Numbered from the stretch's first letter, positions 44,267 to 53,902 are shown. The stretch: DNA of 64,000 nt from Pseudomonas sp. RSB 5.4 (GCF_037126175.1 NZ_CP146986.1:4473001-4537000), one strand, 5' to 3'. The notes: generated from the letters alone by a model not told the origin. Made by a program: numbers and translations.

Positions 44267-44294
44267 AAAAACCCCGGCCTCGGCCGGGGTTTTC
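44267..44294 (+). terminator. Intrinsic terminator after the Tim44-domain gene
   Basis: ACCCCGGCC-TC-GGCCGGGGT stem (44271-44290) with A-rich left and TTTTC right flanks, about 30 bases after the stop. The loop probably opens by a pair or two. Confidence 0.9.
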
Positions 44295-44376
44295 TATTTC
44301 ACGGTTGCATCTATAGCGAGCTACTGTATAAACCGGCCCATATAAACCGCGCCATTCAAGCAAGAGGATCCCGGAC

Positions 44377-44784
44377 GTGGAAGAAATCATCGAACAACTG
44401 CGCGAAGCCAACGAACCCGTACCGGTTCCACTGGAGTTACCCGACGAAGACCAATTGGTGGAGATCGAAGAAGAACTCTTCATCAACATCCCGTTCGTCT
44501 TCAAAGAGTTTCTGCTGACTGTCAGCGACGTGGTGTACGGCAGCCTGGAGCCGGTGACCGTCACCGACCCGCAATCGCACACCTATCTGCCGGACGTGGC
44601 GGCCAACGCCTGGGACATCGGCGTACCGCGCGACCTGATCCCGATCTGCCAGGACGGCGACAACTACTACTGCGTCGAAGAAGACGGCACCGTAGTGCTG
44701 TGGTCCGGCGAAGAAGAGCTGATCACCGAAGAATCCTGGGAATCGGTGTGGCACTGGGCGCGGGACGTCTGGCTGGAGAGCTGA
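44377..44784 (+). CDS. SMI1/KNR4 (SUKH-fold) protein
   Basis: 135 aa, acidic. It begins at GTG 44377 with AGAGGA 8 bases upstream. The pattern LPDEDQLVEIEEELFINIPF, VFKEFLLTVSD and DGDNYYCVEEDGTVVLWSGE is typical of SUKH-fold proteins. Many such proteins are immunity proteins of contact-dependent toxins, but no toxin gene is adjacent. The gene is flanked by housekeeping genes, so it may be a core Pseudomonas gene with a cellular role. It converges on the CPA2 antiporter 21 bases downstream. Confidence 0.85.
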   Translation: MEEIIEQLREANEPVPVPLELPDEDQLVEIEEELFINIPFVFKEFLLTVSDVVYGSLEPVTVTDPQSHTYLPDVAANAWDIGVPRDLIPICQDGDNYYCVEEDGTVVLWSGEEELITEESWESVWHWARDVWLES

Positions 44785-44805
44785 TTAGCCGGATGCCCGG
44801 GCCGG

Positions 44806-46569
44806 TCAGTGCCCCGACGACTCCTTGTGGTTGTCGAGGGTTTCCAGCAGGGCCACCTGCATCCGCGTGTGTACGCGGATGAACCAGCGCCAGAGCAGCG
44901 CCGCCACGGCGGCCGCGACCACGGCGACCAGCACCAGCAACTTGTTGGTCGGCAAGATACTGGCCGACAAGGCTGCCAACAGCAGGAAGATCACCAGCAG
45001 CGAGAGGATCGGGATCACTTCGGAGATCACCCGACGCACTCGCTGCGTGTGACGCCCGGCCATCTCCGGCTTCACGCCCATTTCTGCCAGCAGCATCGAC
45101 AACGCCTTGAGCTTGCGATACGCCGCGATCAGGAATGGCAGTGACAGCAGCAGCGCACCGCCCCAGATCAACGCCTTCTGCCAGCTCGGATCACCGATCC
45201 AGTCCTGCATCCACACCGACAGCCGTCCGGCAAAGAACGCGCCGCTGAAGAAGATCGCGATCACCAGCGCCAGATTGACCCCGACCTGCAACAGGATCCG
45301 CCGGATCATCGCCGCCAGCATCGCGCCCTCGCCTTGCGGCTGAATGCTGCGCAGCCATTCGCCATACATGCCGAACACCCGGCCCAACCGCTTGGGCACC
45401 GCCGCCGAGAGCTTGATCGACAACGGGTCGGCCGCGCGAATCAGGTACGGCGTCAGTAGCGTGGTGATCACCGACACCGCCACCGCGACGGGATACAGAA
45501 AGTTGCTGGTGACCTGCAGCGTCATCCCGAGCGCGGCGATGATGAAGGAAAATTCGCCAATCTGTGACAGCCCCATCCCCACGCGCAGTGAGGTTCGTCC
45601 GTCATTGCCGGCGATAAACGCCCCGAGGCCGCAGGACAACATCTTGCCGAGCACCACCGCCACGGTAATTACTGCAATCGGCCACGCGTATTGCAGCAGG
45701 ATCATAGGATCGAGCATCAGGCCGATGGCGACGAAGAAGATTGCACTGAACAGGTCGCGAACAGGCTCGATCAGCCGTTCGATCTTCAGCAGTTGCCGCG
45801 ACTCGGCCATGATCGCGCCGATCAGGAAGGCGCCGAGCACCATGCTGTATTCGAGCTTGACCACCAGCAGGCAGAAGCCGAAACACAAGCCGAGCACGGT
45901 GATCAGCAGCATCTCGTTGCTTTCGAATTTGGCGACATAAGCCAACAGACGCGGCACCAGCAGAATGCCCACCACCAGCGCAACGATCATGAACAGCGAC
46001 AGCTTGCCGACCGTGGAGAACACTTCGCCGGAGCTGACCGTGCCGCTGACCGCGATACTCGACAGCAAGGCGATGATGCCGATACCGAGGATGTCCTCGA
46101 CGATCAGTACGCCGAAGATCAGCTGCGCAAAGCGCTCGTTCTTCATCTTCAGGTCGTTAAGCGCCTTGACGATGATGGTGGTTGAGGAGATGGCAAGGAT
46201 CGCGCCGAGGAACAGCGAGTCCATGGTGTTCCAGTCGAACCAGCGGCCGATCTCGTAACCGATCCAGATCATCAGGACGATTTCGAGGAACGCCGCGATA
46301 AACGCCGTGGCGCCAACCTTGAACAACTTGCGCAGGCTGAATTCCAGCCCGAGGCAGAACATCAGGAAAATCACCCCCAGCTCGGCGAGGGTCTTGATGG
46401 TTTCTTCGTCGTGGATCAGGCCAAACGGCGGCGTGTGCGGCCCGATGATGAAACCGGCGACGATGTAGCCGAGCACCACCGGCTGCTTGAAGCGGTGAAA
46501 CAGCACGGTGACCACACCTGCGACCAACATGATCACTGCCAGGTCCTGAATAAAGCTGATGGCATGCAT
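44806..46569 (-). CDS. CPA2-family cation:proton antiporter (KefB/YbaL-like)
   Basis: 587 aa, with about 12 hydrophobic segments in the first 380 residues. The family signatures HRFKQPVVLGYIVAGFIIGP, GVIFLMFCLGLEFSLRKL and FVAIGLMLDPMILLQYAWPI are present. Two more hydrophobic segments and a short cytoplasmic tail follow. There is no Rossmann-type TrkA_N domain, unlike KefB/KefC and YbaL, so regulation by NAD or glutathione is unlikely. It probably exchanges K+ or Na+ for H+ at the inner membrane. The ATG at 46569 has AAGGAG 8 bases upstream. The 282-bp region up to the thioesterase start shows no further features. Confidence 0.9.
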   Translation of the reverse strand: MHAISFIQDLAVIMLVAGVVTVLFHRFKQPVVLGYIVAGFIIGPHTPPFGLIHDEETIKTLAELGVIFLMFCLGLEFSLRKLFKVGATAFIAAFLEIVLMIWIGYEIGRWFDWNTMDSLFLGAILAISSTTIIVKALNDLKMKNERFAQLIFGVLIVEDILGIGIIALLSSIAVSGTVSSGEVFSTVGKLSLFMIVALVVGILLVPRLLAYVAKFESNEMLLITVLGLCFGFCLLVVKLEYSMVLGAFLIGAIMAESRQLLKIERLIEPVRDLFSAIFFVAIGLMLDPMILLQYAWPIAVITVAVVLGKMLSCGLGAFIAGNDGRTSLRVGMGLSQIGEFSFIIAALGMTLQVTSNFLYPVAVAVSVITTLLTPYLIRAADPLSIKLSAAVPKRLGRVFGMYGEWLRSIQPQGEGAMLAAMIRRILLQVGVNLALVIAIFFSGAFFAGRLSVWMQDWIGDPSWQKALIWGGALLLSLPFLIAAYRKLKALSMLLAEMGVKPEMAGRHTQRVRRVISEVIPILSLLVIFLLLAALSASILPTNKLLVLVAVVAAAVAALLWRWFIRVHTRMQVALLETLDNHKESSGH

Positions 46570-46851
46570 GGTGTGGGCTCCTTGTATGACGTGACCCGCC
46601 GTCAGACATCAGAAAGGTCTGAGCGAGCTGGGTAAAAATCCGCTTTTCGTGTGGGAATTGCCCTTGGACAGGGCCTTTTGCAGGTTAACACCGCGACTTC
46701 CGGCTGGAAGGCGGTGCAATATAAGGAAACAGATCGGTCGCGGCGTGACGGCAGCCAGTCGTCTGGCGTCCCGATAACGGTGCTTTTGAAAAAGCCACCA
46801 GGCACCCGCAGAGGTGCGTCCAGCCATCCAGCCTTGATCCGTGAGAACGTT

Positions 46852-47334
46852 ATGGAACCCGGAAACGCCCAACTGTCGATGACGGTATTGATGACCCCCG
46901 ACATGGCCAACTTCTCTGGCAATGTCCACGGCGGTACCCTGCTCAAATACCTCGACGAAGTGGCCTACGCCTGCGCGAGCCGCTATGCCGGCCGCTACGT
47001 GGTAACGCTGTCGGTGGATCAGGTGATTTTCCGCGAGCCGATCCATGTCGGCGAACTGGTGACCTTCCTTGCGTCGGTCAACTACACCGGCAACACCTCG
47101 ATGGAGGTCGGCATCAAAGTGGTGACCGAGAACATCCGCGAGCGTTCGGTACGCCACACCAATAGCTGCTTCTTCACCATGGTCGCGGTGGATGACCAGC
47201 GCAAACCTGCCGCCGTACCGCCACTGCAACCGCAGAACAGCGAAGACAAGCGTCGCTACATGCAGGCCCAGCAGCGCCGGCAGATTCGTCAGGAGCTGGA
47301 GAAGCGCTATCAGGAGATCAAGGGCGACGCCTGA
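46852..47334 (+). CDS. Acyl-CoA thioesterase (hotdog fold, YciA-like)
   Basis: 160 aa. It hydrolyses acyl-CoA to free acid and CoA. The hotdog core shows MTPDMANFSGNVHGGTLLKY with the catalytic Asn/His/Gly region, LDEVAYACASRYAG and VDQVIFREPIHVGELVTFLA. The C-terminus is a basic, Gln/Arg-rich helix. The ATG at 46852 fits the family; the frame continues upstream to 46651, but that extension has low similarity to any protein and no ribosome site. Divergent from the antiporter, followed by a REPIN. Confidence 0.9.
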   Translation: MEPGNAQLSMTVLMTPDMANFSGNVHGGTLLKYLDEVAYACASRYAGRYVVTLSVDQVIFREPIHVGELVTFLASVNYTGNTSMEVGIKVVTENIRERSVRHTNSCFFTMVAVDDQRKPAAVPPLQPQNSEDKRRYMQAQQRRQIRQELEKRYQEIKGDA

Positions 47335-47370
47335 TCGATCCTTTGGAATGATGTTGCTTTATAGATAGCC

Positions 47371-47453
47371 TTCGCGAGCAAGCCCGCTCCCACCTTCAAT
47401 CGCAGTCCTCCCATGAGAACGCGGTCGAAGGTGGGAGCGGGCTTGCTCGCGAA
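47371..47453. repeat. REPIN, 83 bp, family B (TTCGCGAGCAAGCCCGCTCC)
   Basis: 27-bp perfect arms (47371-47397 and 47427-47453) between the thioesterase and the end of pdxY. A related, shorter copy lies at 59218-59284. Confidence 0.9.
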
Positions 47454-47469
47454 TGGGTGTAACGCGGTT

Positions 47470-48342
47470 TTACAGACTGATCGCCGTCGCCTCGAATTTC
47501 ACCCGCGGATGCGCGATCCGGTCCTGCGCCCGCACCAGTTGCAGCTCGTAACTGGCACACGCCTGGGTTTCCAGCAGCACTTCATGCACCGCCGCTGCGG
47601 TGAATTCAAACGCCGCCACCAGACTGTCACCGAGCAGCACCCGTGCCAGGAACAAACCGGACGTCAGATCGCCCACACCCACCGGTTGACGCGGAAACGC
47701 CAGCAGCGGACGGCGCAGGTGCCAGCTTTCGTCGGCGGTCACCAACAACATCTCGAAACCGTCCGCCGGTTTGCCCGGATAATCCAGGTGTTTGACCAGC
47801 ACCGCTTTCGGGCCGCGTGCCAGCAGTGCCCGGGCCATCCCCAGGCAATCGAACAAGGACTGCGGCTTGCGCCCGGAGAAGCTGTCCAGCTCCAGCTGGT
47901 TCGGGCACATGATGTCCGCCACGGCTGCCGCTTCTTCCAGCAGGAAGTCGCTGACTTCGGTCGGCACACTGCAGCCTTTCTCCGGATGACCCATTACCGG
48001 GTCGCACAGGTACAACGCCTTCGGATTGACCGATTTGATGCGCTCGACACCGCTGAGAATCGCCCGGCCCTGCGCCGCGCTGCCCAGATAACCGGAGAGC
48101 ACGGCGTCGCAGTTGCCCAGCTCGCCAATGGCGGCAATGCCTTCGACCAGTTCGGGGATCTGGTGCGGCGACAGCACTTCACCGGCCCACTGCCCGTACT
48201 GGGTGTGGTTGGAAAACTGCACGGTGTTGAGCGGCCAGACGTTCACCCCGACCCGCTGCATCGGAAAAACCGCGGCGCTATTGCCGGCATGGCCGAAGAC
48301 CACATGGGACTGAATGGCGAGCAGATGAGGCGTACGTTTCAT
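47470..48342 (-). CDS. pdxY: Pyridoxal kinase PdxY
   Basis: 290 aa. It phosphorylates pyridoxal to PLP in the salvage pathway. Ribokinase-fold marks: [20 protein letters not shown] at the N-terminus, [18 protein letters not shown] in the middle and the C-terminal anion-hole motif [17 protein letters not shown], with the catalytic Asp in GVGD. The frame extends far upstream to 48942, but the ATG at 48342 gives the normal length and start [14 protein letters not shown]. It is divergent from the DUF3301 gene. Confidence 0.94.
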   Translation of the reverse strand: MKRTPHLLAIQSHVVFGHAGNSAAVFPMQRVGVNVWPLNTVQFSNHTQYGQWAGEVLSPHQIPELVEGIAAIGELGNCDAVLSGYLGSAAQGRAILSGVERIKSVNPKALYLCDPVMGHPEKGCSVPTEVSDFLLEEAAAVADIMCPNQLELDSFSGRKPQSLFDCLGMARALLARGPKAVLVKHLDYPGKPADGFEMLLVTADESWHLRRPLLAFPRQPVGVGDLTSGLFLARVLLGDSLVAAFEFTAAAVHEVLLETQACASYELQLVRAQDRIAHPRVKFEATAISL

Positions 48343-48459
48343 TCGGGTTATTCCGTAAAACGATTGAAATTCAAGCCGCGCAGTATGCGACGAAACACAG
48401 CCTGTACGACAGACCGGCGACGCAGTTAAGCTGAGCTTATCTTTTGGAGTTTCCTGCTG

Positions 48460-48873
48460 ATGCTGACCCTCGAAAACATCTTTGTGCTGATGCTGTTCGC
48501 CGCTGCCGGCGCATGGCTTTGGCACAACCACGGCTTGCGCGAGCGGGCGCTGGAGCGGGTCAAGCAGCATTGCATCAACGTTGGCGTCGAACTGCTGGAC
48601 GGTAACGTCGCGTTGAAAAAAATCGGTTTGATCAAGGATGCCAGCGGCCGGCGGCGCTTGGCCCGGGTCTACAACTTCGAGTTCACCGTGACCGGCGAAA
48701 CCCGGCACAACGGCACCATCACCCAGTTTGGCGCACACAGCGCTTCGATCGAATTGGCGCCCTACCCCGCACCGTTCGACGACACGCCACCCGTGGTCGA
48801 GGTCACCCGCCCACGGGCCGAAGTGATCGAGCTGAGCCAGTGGCGTCAGGATCACAACAAGTGGAAGCCTTGA
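48460..48873 (+). CDS. DUF3301 single-pass membrane protein
   Basis: 137 aa. One N-terminal membrane segment ([20 protein letters not shown]) precedes a soluble part with [30 protein letters not shown] and [20 protein letters not shown], the DUF3301 pattern. TTTTGGAG lies before the ATG. Function unknown. Its stop is one base from the end of the convergent COG0523 gene. Confidence 0.88.
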   Translation: MLTLENIFVLMLFAAAGAWLWHNHGLRERALERVKQHCINVGVELLDGNVALKKIGLIKDASGRRRLARVYNFEFTVTGETRHNGTITQFGAHSASIELAPYPAPFDDTPPVVEVTRPRAEVIELSQWRQDHNKWKP

Positions 48874-48874
48874 G

Positions 48875-49846
48875 CTAATCCGCCTGAACCCGGCATTGCG
48901 CCAGGCCTGCCTGCAAATTATCGACATTTTGCGCATCGGCAAAGATCAGCTCGATACGTGAATCCCGGCGCCACTCACTGGGTTGCCAATTCAGTTCCGC
49001 GTTATCCAGGGCATTGGCTGAAACCCAACCCTGTGCGCTGTGGATAACCAGTTTCGCCCGTCGCCAGTCCAGGCTTTGCAGCCATTGGCTCAGGCGTTGC
49101 GTATCGAACCTCTGCCCCGGGTGCCAGCGCCAGCCGATGCTCCAACCGCCCTCCTGTGCCTGACTCAGGCAAATCGGCGATTGCGGATCGCTCCAGATCG
49201 CCGGAATCGACGCCAATCCCTGCGGCACGATGAGGTTATCCACACCTGCAATTGCTTGCGCCGCCACACCCGGCAACTCGCGCAACGGTAGTTGCGCCTG
49301 CTGCGTCCAGATCAGTTTGACTGCCGGCAAACGCTCGGCGATGGTCTGCCGAACAGCCTCATCCAGACTTTCTGCCTTGTTCAGTAACAGCAGACCGGCG
49401 CTGCCCAAAGCCTCCTGCTGAGCGGGCGGCAGCGCTTTCCCGGCTGCCAGCGCCTGGGCATCCAGCACTGACACACAGAGCTGTACCGCCAGTACACCAC
49501 GCCACGGCGCTTCGCTTAACTGCTTGAGCAACTGCACCGGATGGCCCAGCCCGGATGGCTCAATGAACAGCCGATCCGGCCGGGCCTTACGCAGCAAACG
49601 GCCGAGGCCGATTTGAAACGGCGCACCATTCACGCAACACAGACACCCTCCGGCGACTTCGCCCAGTGCGATACCATCGGCGTCGCGGGTCAGCAACGCG
49701 GCATCGAGGCCGATCTGGCCGAACTCATTGATCAGCACCGCCCAGCGCTCGCCTTCCGGCCGCTGGGCCATGAGCTGGCGGATCAGACTGGTCTTGCCGG
49801 CGCCCAAAGGGCCGGCGATGACATGGGTAGGAATGTTCTGCAACAT
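48875..49846 (-). CDS. COG0523 (CobW-like) metal-chaperone GTPase 1
   Basis: 323 aa from the ATG at 49846; an ATG at 49876 would add ten residues and overlap the divergent small gene. G-domain: Walker [10 protein letters not shown] (residues 12-20), then the metal-binding GGCLCC motif (Cys 68, 70 and 71), and LLLNKAE as the NKxD-like guanine site. The C-terminal CobW_C domain is short and lacks a His-rich tail. COG0523 proteins deliver zinc or other metals to client enzymes and are often induced in zinc starvation. A second paralogue lies at 50886. No Zur-like palindrome was seen directly upstream of this copy. Confidence 0.88.
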   Translation of the reverse strand: MLQNIPTHVIAGPLGAGKTSLIRQLMAQRPEGERWAVLINEFGQIGLDAALLTRDADGIALGEVAGGCLCCVNGAPFQIGLGRLLRKARPDRLFIEPSGLGHPVQLLKQLSEAPWRGVLAVQLCVSVLDAQALAAGKALPPAQQEALGSAGLLLLNKAESLDEAVRQTIAERLPAVKLIWTQQAQLPLRELPGVAAQAIAGVDNLIVPQGLASIPAIWSDPQSPICLSQAQEGGWSIGWRWHPGQRFDTQRLSQWLQSLDWRRAKLVIHSAQGWVSANALDNAELNWQPSEWRRDSRIELIFADAQNVDNLQAGLAQCRVQAD

Positions 49847-49874
49847 GACTGGGAGTTTTCTGAGGGGATTGGGC

Positions 49875-50231
49875 ATGCGTTGGATGGGATGGTCGTTGCT
49901 GTTGATGCTGCTGTCGAGCGAAGCCTGGGCCCAGGCCTGCGTGGTGCACAGCCAGGGTGAGCGACTTGACGTTAAAGTCTGCCAGCAAAACCGCAGTATT
50001 CCCGAGAAACTGTTCAGCGACGGCTTCTGCCAACCGACGCTGGCCGGGCAGAAAGTCGAGGTGCAGTACGTCGATCAATGCCCGAGCGGCGCGTTCGGCG
50101 TGTGCAGCAACGCGCAAGTTGCCAATATGCCCTATCGCCAGGATATCCACTATTACGGTGTCGCCTCCGACGCGGCATATTTGCAGCCGTACTGCGAAGG
50201 CCAGAGCCAGGGCCAGTGGCTCAAGCCGTGA
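49875..50231 (+). CDS. Small secreted Cys-rich protein, unknown function
   Basis: 118 aa from ATG 49875 with GAGGGG 8 bases upstream. A signal peptide (MRWMGWSLLLMLLSSEAWAQ) precedes a mature region of about 98 residues with at least six Cys (ACVVHS, VCQQNR, GFCQPT, QCPSG, GVCSN, YCEGQ), suggesting disulfide bonds in the periplasm. I do not recognise the family. Only 28 bases separate its start from that of the divergent COG0523 GTPase, so the two share a compact regulatory region. Placement within the zinc island hints at a metal-related role, but this is speculative. Confidence 0.72.
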   Translation: MRWMGWSLLLMLLSSEAWAQACVVHSQGERLDVKVCQQNRSIPEKLFSDGFCQPTLAGQKVEVQYVDQCPSGAFGVCSNAQVANMPYRQDIHYYGVASDAAYLQPYCEGQSQGQWLKP

Positions 50232-50235
50232 GCTG

Positions 50236-50886
50236 TCAGCCGAGCCAGTCGAGGGTCAGCAGCAGCCGTCGCTCACCTGGCGCCGGTTGCGGGGAGCGAT
50301 GAATCAGGCCAAAGCCTTCATTGCCGAGCCACTTCTCGCCCTTCAATAGCGCCACATCACCCCGTTTGAGTTGCTGGATTTGGCTCATGCCTTGTGGCTC
50401 GGCGTTGGCCTGACCCAGTTGCTCGCGATCCATCACGCCCTCCTTGAGCCATTGGCTGCCAATCCCCGCAAAGGTTGTGATCAAGCGCACCGGCACATGA
50501 TCGACATGGAAACGTGGGCACATGGCTTTATCCAACACCCGCAGGCGCAAACCGATACGCCGTGCCCCCAGCAGACAGGCGAAGGCACTCACCAGCCATT
50601 GCAGGTCAGCGATGAAGGCTTCGTAGCCTTGCAAATCACGGAACCCGGCGGCCAGTCCTTGCAGATCAGGGTCGGCGTCTTCATCCGGCAGTTCGATGCA
50701 CAGCGATTCCGCCAAAGGCTCGTTGAGCGACAGCAGCAATTCTGCAAAATCGGCGATGTGCAGCGGCAGTTGACGCTGCCAGACCGCAAGATTGACGTCG
50801 TCTTCGAGGATTCGCGTCAGCGTTTTCGGCGTCGCTCCCTGATGCTGATGGCGCGCCCGGTTTTGCTGCAACTTGAGCGCGAGCAT
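50236..50886 (-). CDS. DUF1826 protein coupled to the COG0523 GTPase
   Basis: 216 aa. The start overlaps the stop of the upstream GTPase by one base (TGATG), so translation is coupled. CPRFHVDHVPVRLITTFAGI, the HRSPQPAPGERRLLLTLDW ending and a DADPDLQGL segment fit the DUF1826 family, which is commonly found beside COG0523 genes. The HVDHVPVR and late HRSP motifs recall an oxygenase-like jelly roll, but no function is established. The frame opens upstream at 50937; 50886 is preferred because of the coupling. Confidence 0.82.
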   Translation of the reverse strand: MLALKLQQNRARHQHQGATPKTLTRILEDDVNLAVWQRQLPLHIADFAELLLSLNEPLAESLCIELPDEDADPDLQGLAAGFRDLQGYEAFIADLQWLVSAFACLLGARRIGLRLRVLDKAMCPRFHVDHVPVRLITTFAGIGSQWLKEGVMDREQLGQANAEPQGMSQIQQLKRGDVALLKGEKWLGNEGFGLIHRSPQPAPGERRLLLTLDWLG

Positions 50887-52091
50887 CAGGCGGCCTCTTC
50901 GTGCCAAGGGCCGAACGGATCCGGCAGCCGGCGCCAACCGTCTACGCCAATGGCCATTTCTTCGTCAGTCAGCAGGCAGGCATCGAGCTCCGACTTGAGC
51001 TGTACGAAGTCGATGTTCTGGCCGATGAATACCAGCTCCTGACGACAATCTCCGACGCTCGGCGTCCAGTTTTCCATGATCGCTGCGGTACTTTCCTGAT
51101 CCTGCGGCCATTGGTTTTTCGGCACGAAACGCCACCAGCGACCGGCGAAACCATGGCGCATCAAACCGCCGGCCTGCGACCAACTGCCTGCGTCGGAGGG
51201 TTTGCTGGCGAGCCAGAAGAAGCCTTTGGAGCGCAGCAGTTTGCCGTTCGGCCATGGGCGATCGATGAAGTCGAAGAAACGCTGCGGATGGAACGGGCTG
51301 CGTGCGCGGTAGGCCGTCGAAGCGATGCCGTATTCCGTGGTTTCCGGCACGTGCTCACCGCGCAATTCCTGCAACCAGCCCGGGGCCTGAGCGGCTTTCT
51401 CGAAGTCGAATCGGCCCGTGTTGAGGATTTTCTCCAGCGGCACCTCACCCATCACCATTGCAATGATCTCCGCCTGGGCATTGAGGCGCTTGAGGATTGC
51501 CATCAGCTCTTCGCGCTCCTGGCGGCTGATGAGGTCTATTTTGCTGATCAGCAGTACGTCGGCGAACTCGATTTGTTCGATCAGCAGATCGGTGATCGAG
51601 CGCTCGTCTTCATCGCCCAGGGTCTCGCCTCGGGAAGCCAGACTCTCGGCGGCCTGATAGTCGAGGAGGAAATTCACGCCGTCGACTACCGTCACCATGG
51701 TGTCGAGGCGCGCGACGTCGGCGAGGCTCAGGCCCTGCTCGTCACGGAAGGTGAACGTTTCGGCGACCGGTAGCGGCTCGGAAATACCGGTGGATTCGAT
51801 GAGCAGGTAATCGAATCGTCCTTCGCGGGCGAGCTTGCTGACTTCTTCGAGCAGGTCCTCGCGTAACGTACAGCAGATACAACCGTTACTCATCTCCACC
51901 AGTTTTTCTTCAGCACGGTTCAAGCTGACATCACGCTGAACTTCGCTACCATCAATATTGATCTCGCTCATATCGTTAACGATAACAGCAACGCGCAAGC
52001 CTTCTCGATTACGTAGTACGTAATTTAAAAGTGTACTTTTTCCGGCACCGAGAAAGCCCGAAAGAACGGTCACGGGAAGCGGAGATGACAT
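50886..52091 (-). CDS. COG0523 (CobW-like) zinc-responsive GTPase 2
   Basis: 401 aa from ATG 52091 with GAGGA upstream. Walker [11 protein letters not shown] (residues 11-20), the metal motif NGCICC (Cys 71, 73 and 74), the [15 protein letters not shown] switch region and SKIDL as guanine-recognition site. The C-terminal CobW_C domain ends in a segment [14 protein letters not shown] with the His expected there. A palindrome matching the Zur box lies at 52231-52245, 140 bases upstream, shared with a divergent small secreted protein. This is the type called YciC/ZigA in other genera. It should deliver scarce zinc, or act when Zur is relieved. It forms an operon with DUF1826. Confidence 0.92.
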   Translation of the reverse strand: MSSPLPVTVLSGFLGAGKSTLLNYVLRNREGLRVAVIVNDMSEINIDGSEVQRDVSLNRAEEKLVEMSNGCICCTLREDLLEEVSKLAREGRFDYLLIESTGISEPLPVAETFTFRDEQGLSLADVARLDTMVTVVDGVNFLLDYQAAESLASRGETLGDEDERSITDLLIEQIEFADVLLISKIDLISRQEREELMAILKRLNAQAEIIAMVMGEVPLEKILNTGRFDFEKAAQAPGWLQELRGEHVPETTEYGIASTAYRARSPFHPQRFFDFIDRPWPNGKLLRSKGFFWLASKPSDAGSWSQAGGLMRHGFAGRWWRFVPKNQWPQDQESTAAIMENWTPSVGDCRQELVFIGQNIDFVQLKSELDACLLTDEEMAIGVDGWRRLPDPFGPWHEEAA

Positions 52092-52230
52092 TGGATAATC
52101 CTCATCAGATGGCGGCCGATGTGCACTTTGGCCTGGTTTGGCGTAGCGCACCGCGTTCTATGGCTTCAAAACAGCGATCTGGTAGAAGCAGACGCTTGAA
52201 ATTGGCGAACTCAGACTCAATACAAATTAA

Positions 52231-52245
52231 TGTTATAGTATAACA
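52231..52245. promoter_or_regulatory. Zur box 1
   Basis: TGTTATAGTATAACA: perfect 7-bp arms around one base, matching the core of the gammaproteobacterial Zur consensus (GTTATANTATAAC). It lies between the divergent COG0523 GTPase 2 and the small secreted protein, so it should repress both when zinc is adequate. Confidence 0.85.
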
Positions 52246-52325
52246 ATATGAATAAGCCAGCCCCGCTCTTGCCCAAACCGATAAAGAGCAGGAAGCTGCA
52301 CGCAATCTGCCCATTGGGAACCGAG

Positions 52326-52703
52326 ATGAAAACTGCTTTGAAATGCTCGCTGCTGAGTCTCGCGTTGCTGTCGTGGGCCGACGCTTGGGGGCAAATTCCG
52401 GCACTCGCCAACTGCACACGCAGCGCCAATCTACTGGCCTGCATCGACGCGCAAGGCAATGCCTACAGCGTGAACACGGTGGGCAGCACAATTTATCTGC
52501 GGGGCTTTGAAAAGGACGGCAACCGCTACTGGGCGCAAACCAACAGCCGTTTCGGCCAACTGACGTTCTTTACCGGGATCGCCTCTGACGGGGAAGCCTG
52601 GGTGGGCTACACCCGTCGCGTCGGCTGGACGACGATCAATCGTTTTTCCAGCTCTGGCGGCAGTAGCGCGAAGTTCACCTGCAGCCGGATCACTGGCTGC
52701 TAA
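52326..52703 (+). CDS. Small secreted protein downstream of a Zur box, unknown function
   Basis: 125 aa from ATG 52326 (weak GGGA upstream); the frame opens at 52248, but that start lies just 2 bases from the Zur box. Signal peptide MKTALKCSLLSLALLSWADA with cleavage near WG-Q. The mature part has NCTRSANLLACIDAQGNAYS and a late SAKFTCSRITGC, four Cys in all, and an aromatic/Gly-rich middle. I do not recognise the family. The promoter position predicts induction in zinc starvation. It ends 4 bases inside the convergent amidase gene. Confidence 0.75.
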   Translation: MKTALKCSLLSLALLSWADAWGQIPALANCTRSANLLACIDAQGNAYSVNTVGSTIYLRGFEKDGNRYWAQTNSRFGQLTFFTGIASDGEAWVGYTRRVGWTTINRFSSSGGSSAKFTCSRITGC

Positions 52704-53902
52704 ACCCGCGCGTTTTGCTGCTCCTGCTGCCAGGCGATATAGCTGTCGACGGGTGGATTCTTCTGAAAGTAACGCTGTAGCCCTTCGAACAAGCCATTCG
52801 CCACGGCTTGCTGATGCCGAGGCGTGACCAGTCGCTGGCTGTCTCGGGCGTTCGAAATGAAGCCGGTTTCCACCAGAATCGACGGCACGTCCGGCGACTT
52901 CAACACGGCAAATTCTGCCTGTTCCACGCGCTTCTGATGCAGCGTGGTAATGCCTGCCAGACTGCCGAGAACGGTGCTGCCGAGTTGCAGACTGGCGGCG
53001 ATGGTGGCGTTCATCGACATATCGAGGATCACTCCTGCGAGCATCGGATCCTTGTCCTTGAGGTTGAGCAGACTGGTCGCACCGAGCAGATCCGCGCCAT
53101 TCTCCCGCTGCGCCATGAAGCGCGCAGTCGCAGACGTCGCGCCACCCTCGGACAAGCAATACACAGACGCTCCCGACGCCGTCAGACGTGGCGCCGCATC
53201 GGCATGCACTGAGATAAACATGTCGGCCTTGTGCTGGCGCGCTATATCCACACGCTTGCGAAGCGGCACAAAGAAGTCGTCATTGCGAACCAGTTTCACG
53301 TCGAAACCTCTCTCCCTCTTCAGACGTTTGGCGAGTAACCGGGCGATGGACAGCACCACATCTTTTTCCCGTTCACCTTTGGCACCAACCGCGCCCGGGT
53401 CTTTTCCGCCGTGCCCGGGGTCGACGACGACGATGATGTCGCGCTTGGGGTGAGCTTTATTCAAGGGTGTTTCACGTGGAACCATTGCCGCACTTGATGC
53501 CTGTTTGGCGTTCACCAGATCAAGCACCAAGCGGTGTCCTTGGCCATCTTCGGGCGCCAAAAGGAAGCTGTTCAACAGCACTGGATGGTTCAGGTCGAGA
53601 ACAATCCGTGTATCACCCTGACCAAAGTGACCTGATCGAATGGAGCGAATAGCGGTATCGGCAAGCACCAACTGGCTGAAATCACCGCTCAAACTCGCCC
53701 CTGAAAGGTCAATGATCAGGCGTTCCGGAGCGCTCAGGGAGAAAGTTTTGTAGCGCACCGGACCGCTCAGGTCGAACACCAATCGCAGCTTTTCATCCGA
53801 ACGCCACAGCCGCGCATTGCGAATCTGTGTAGCCGAGACACTGAAGGGGAAAGCCAAGGCCGTACTGGCCAGCAGCAGATTGAGCAGATGACGTCTGTGC
53901 AT
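52700..53902 (-). CDS. N-acetylmuramoyl-L-alanine amidase with AMIN domain (AmiC-like)
   Basis: 400 aa. The N-terminus MHRRHLLNLLLASTALAF looks like a Tat-type signal peptide (Arg-Arg-x-Leu-Leu), as in AmiA and AmiC. An AMIN domain follows (residues about 30-130; RLVFDLSGPVRYKTFSL, RLIIDLSG). The catalytic domain carries VVDPGHGGKDPGA (about 160, first zinc His), a Glu in GEREKD, SVHADAA (second His, about 231) and the catalytic Glu in ETGFISN (about 345). It cleaves peptide side chains from murein. It is divergent from folE2 across a Zur box, so it may be a low-zinc paralogue of the housekeeping enzyme. No zinc-sparing residue change is obvious. Confidence 0.9.
   Translation of the reverse strand: MHRRHLLNLLLASTALAFPFSVSATQIRNARLWRSDEKLRLVFDLSGPVRYKTFSLSAPERLIIDLSGASLSGDFSQLVLADTAIRSIRSGHFGQGDTRIVLDLNHPVLLNSFLLAPEDGQGHRLVLDLVNAKQASSAAMVPRETPLNKAHPKRDIIVVVDPGHGGKDPGAVGAKGEREKDVVLSIARLLAKRLKRERGFDVKLVRNDDFFVPLRKRVDIARQHKADMFISVHADAAPRLTASGASVYCLSEGGATSATARFMAQRENGADLLGATSLLNLKDKDPMLAGVILDMSMNATIAASLQLGSTVLGSLAGITTLHQKRVEQAEFAVLKSPDVPSILVETGFISNARDSQRLVTPRHQQAVANGLFEGLQRYFQKNPPVDSYIAWQQEQQNARV

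Noticed and set aside
46651..46851. 67-codon N-terminal extension of the thioesterase.
   Set aside because: The extension has no ribosome site or recognisable similarity; the ATG at 46852 fits the family start.
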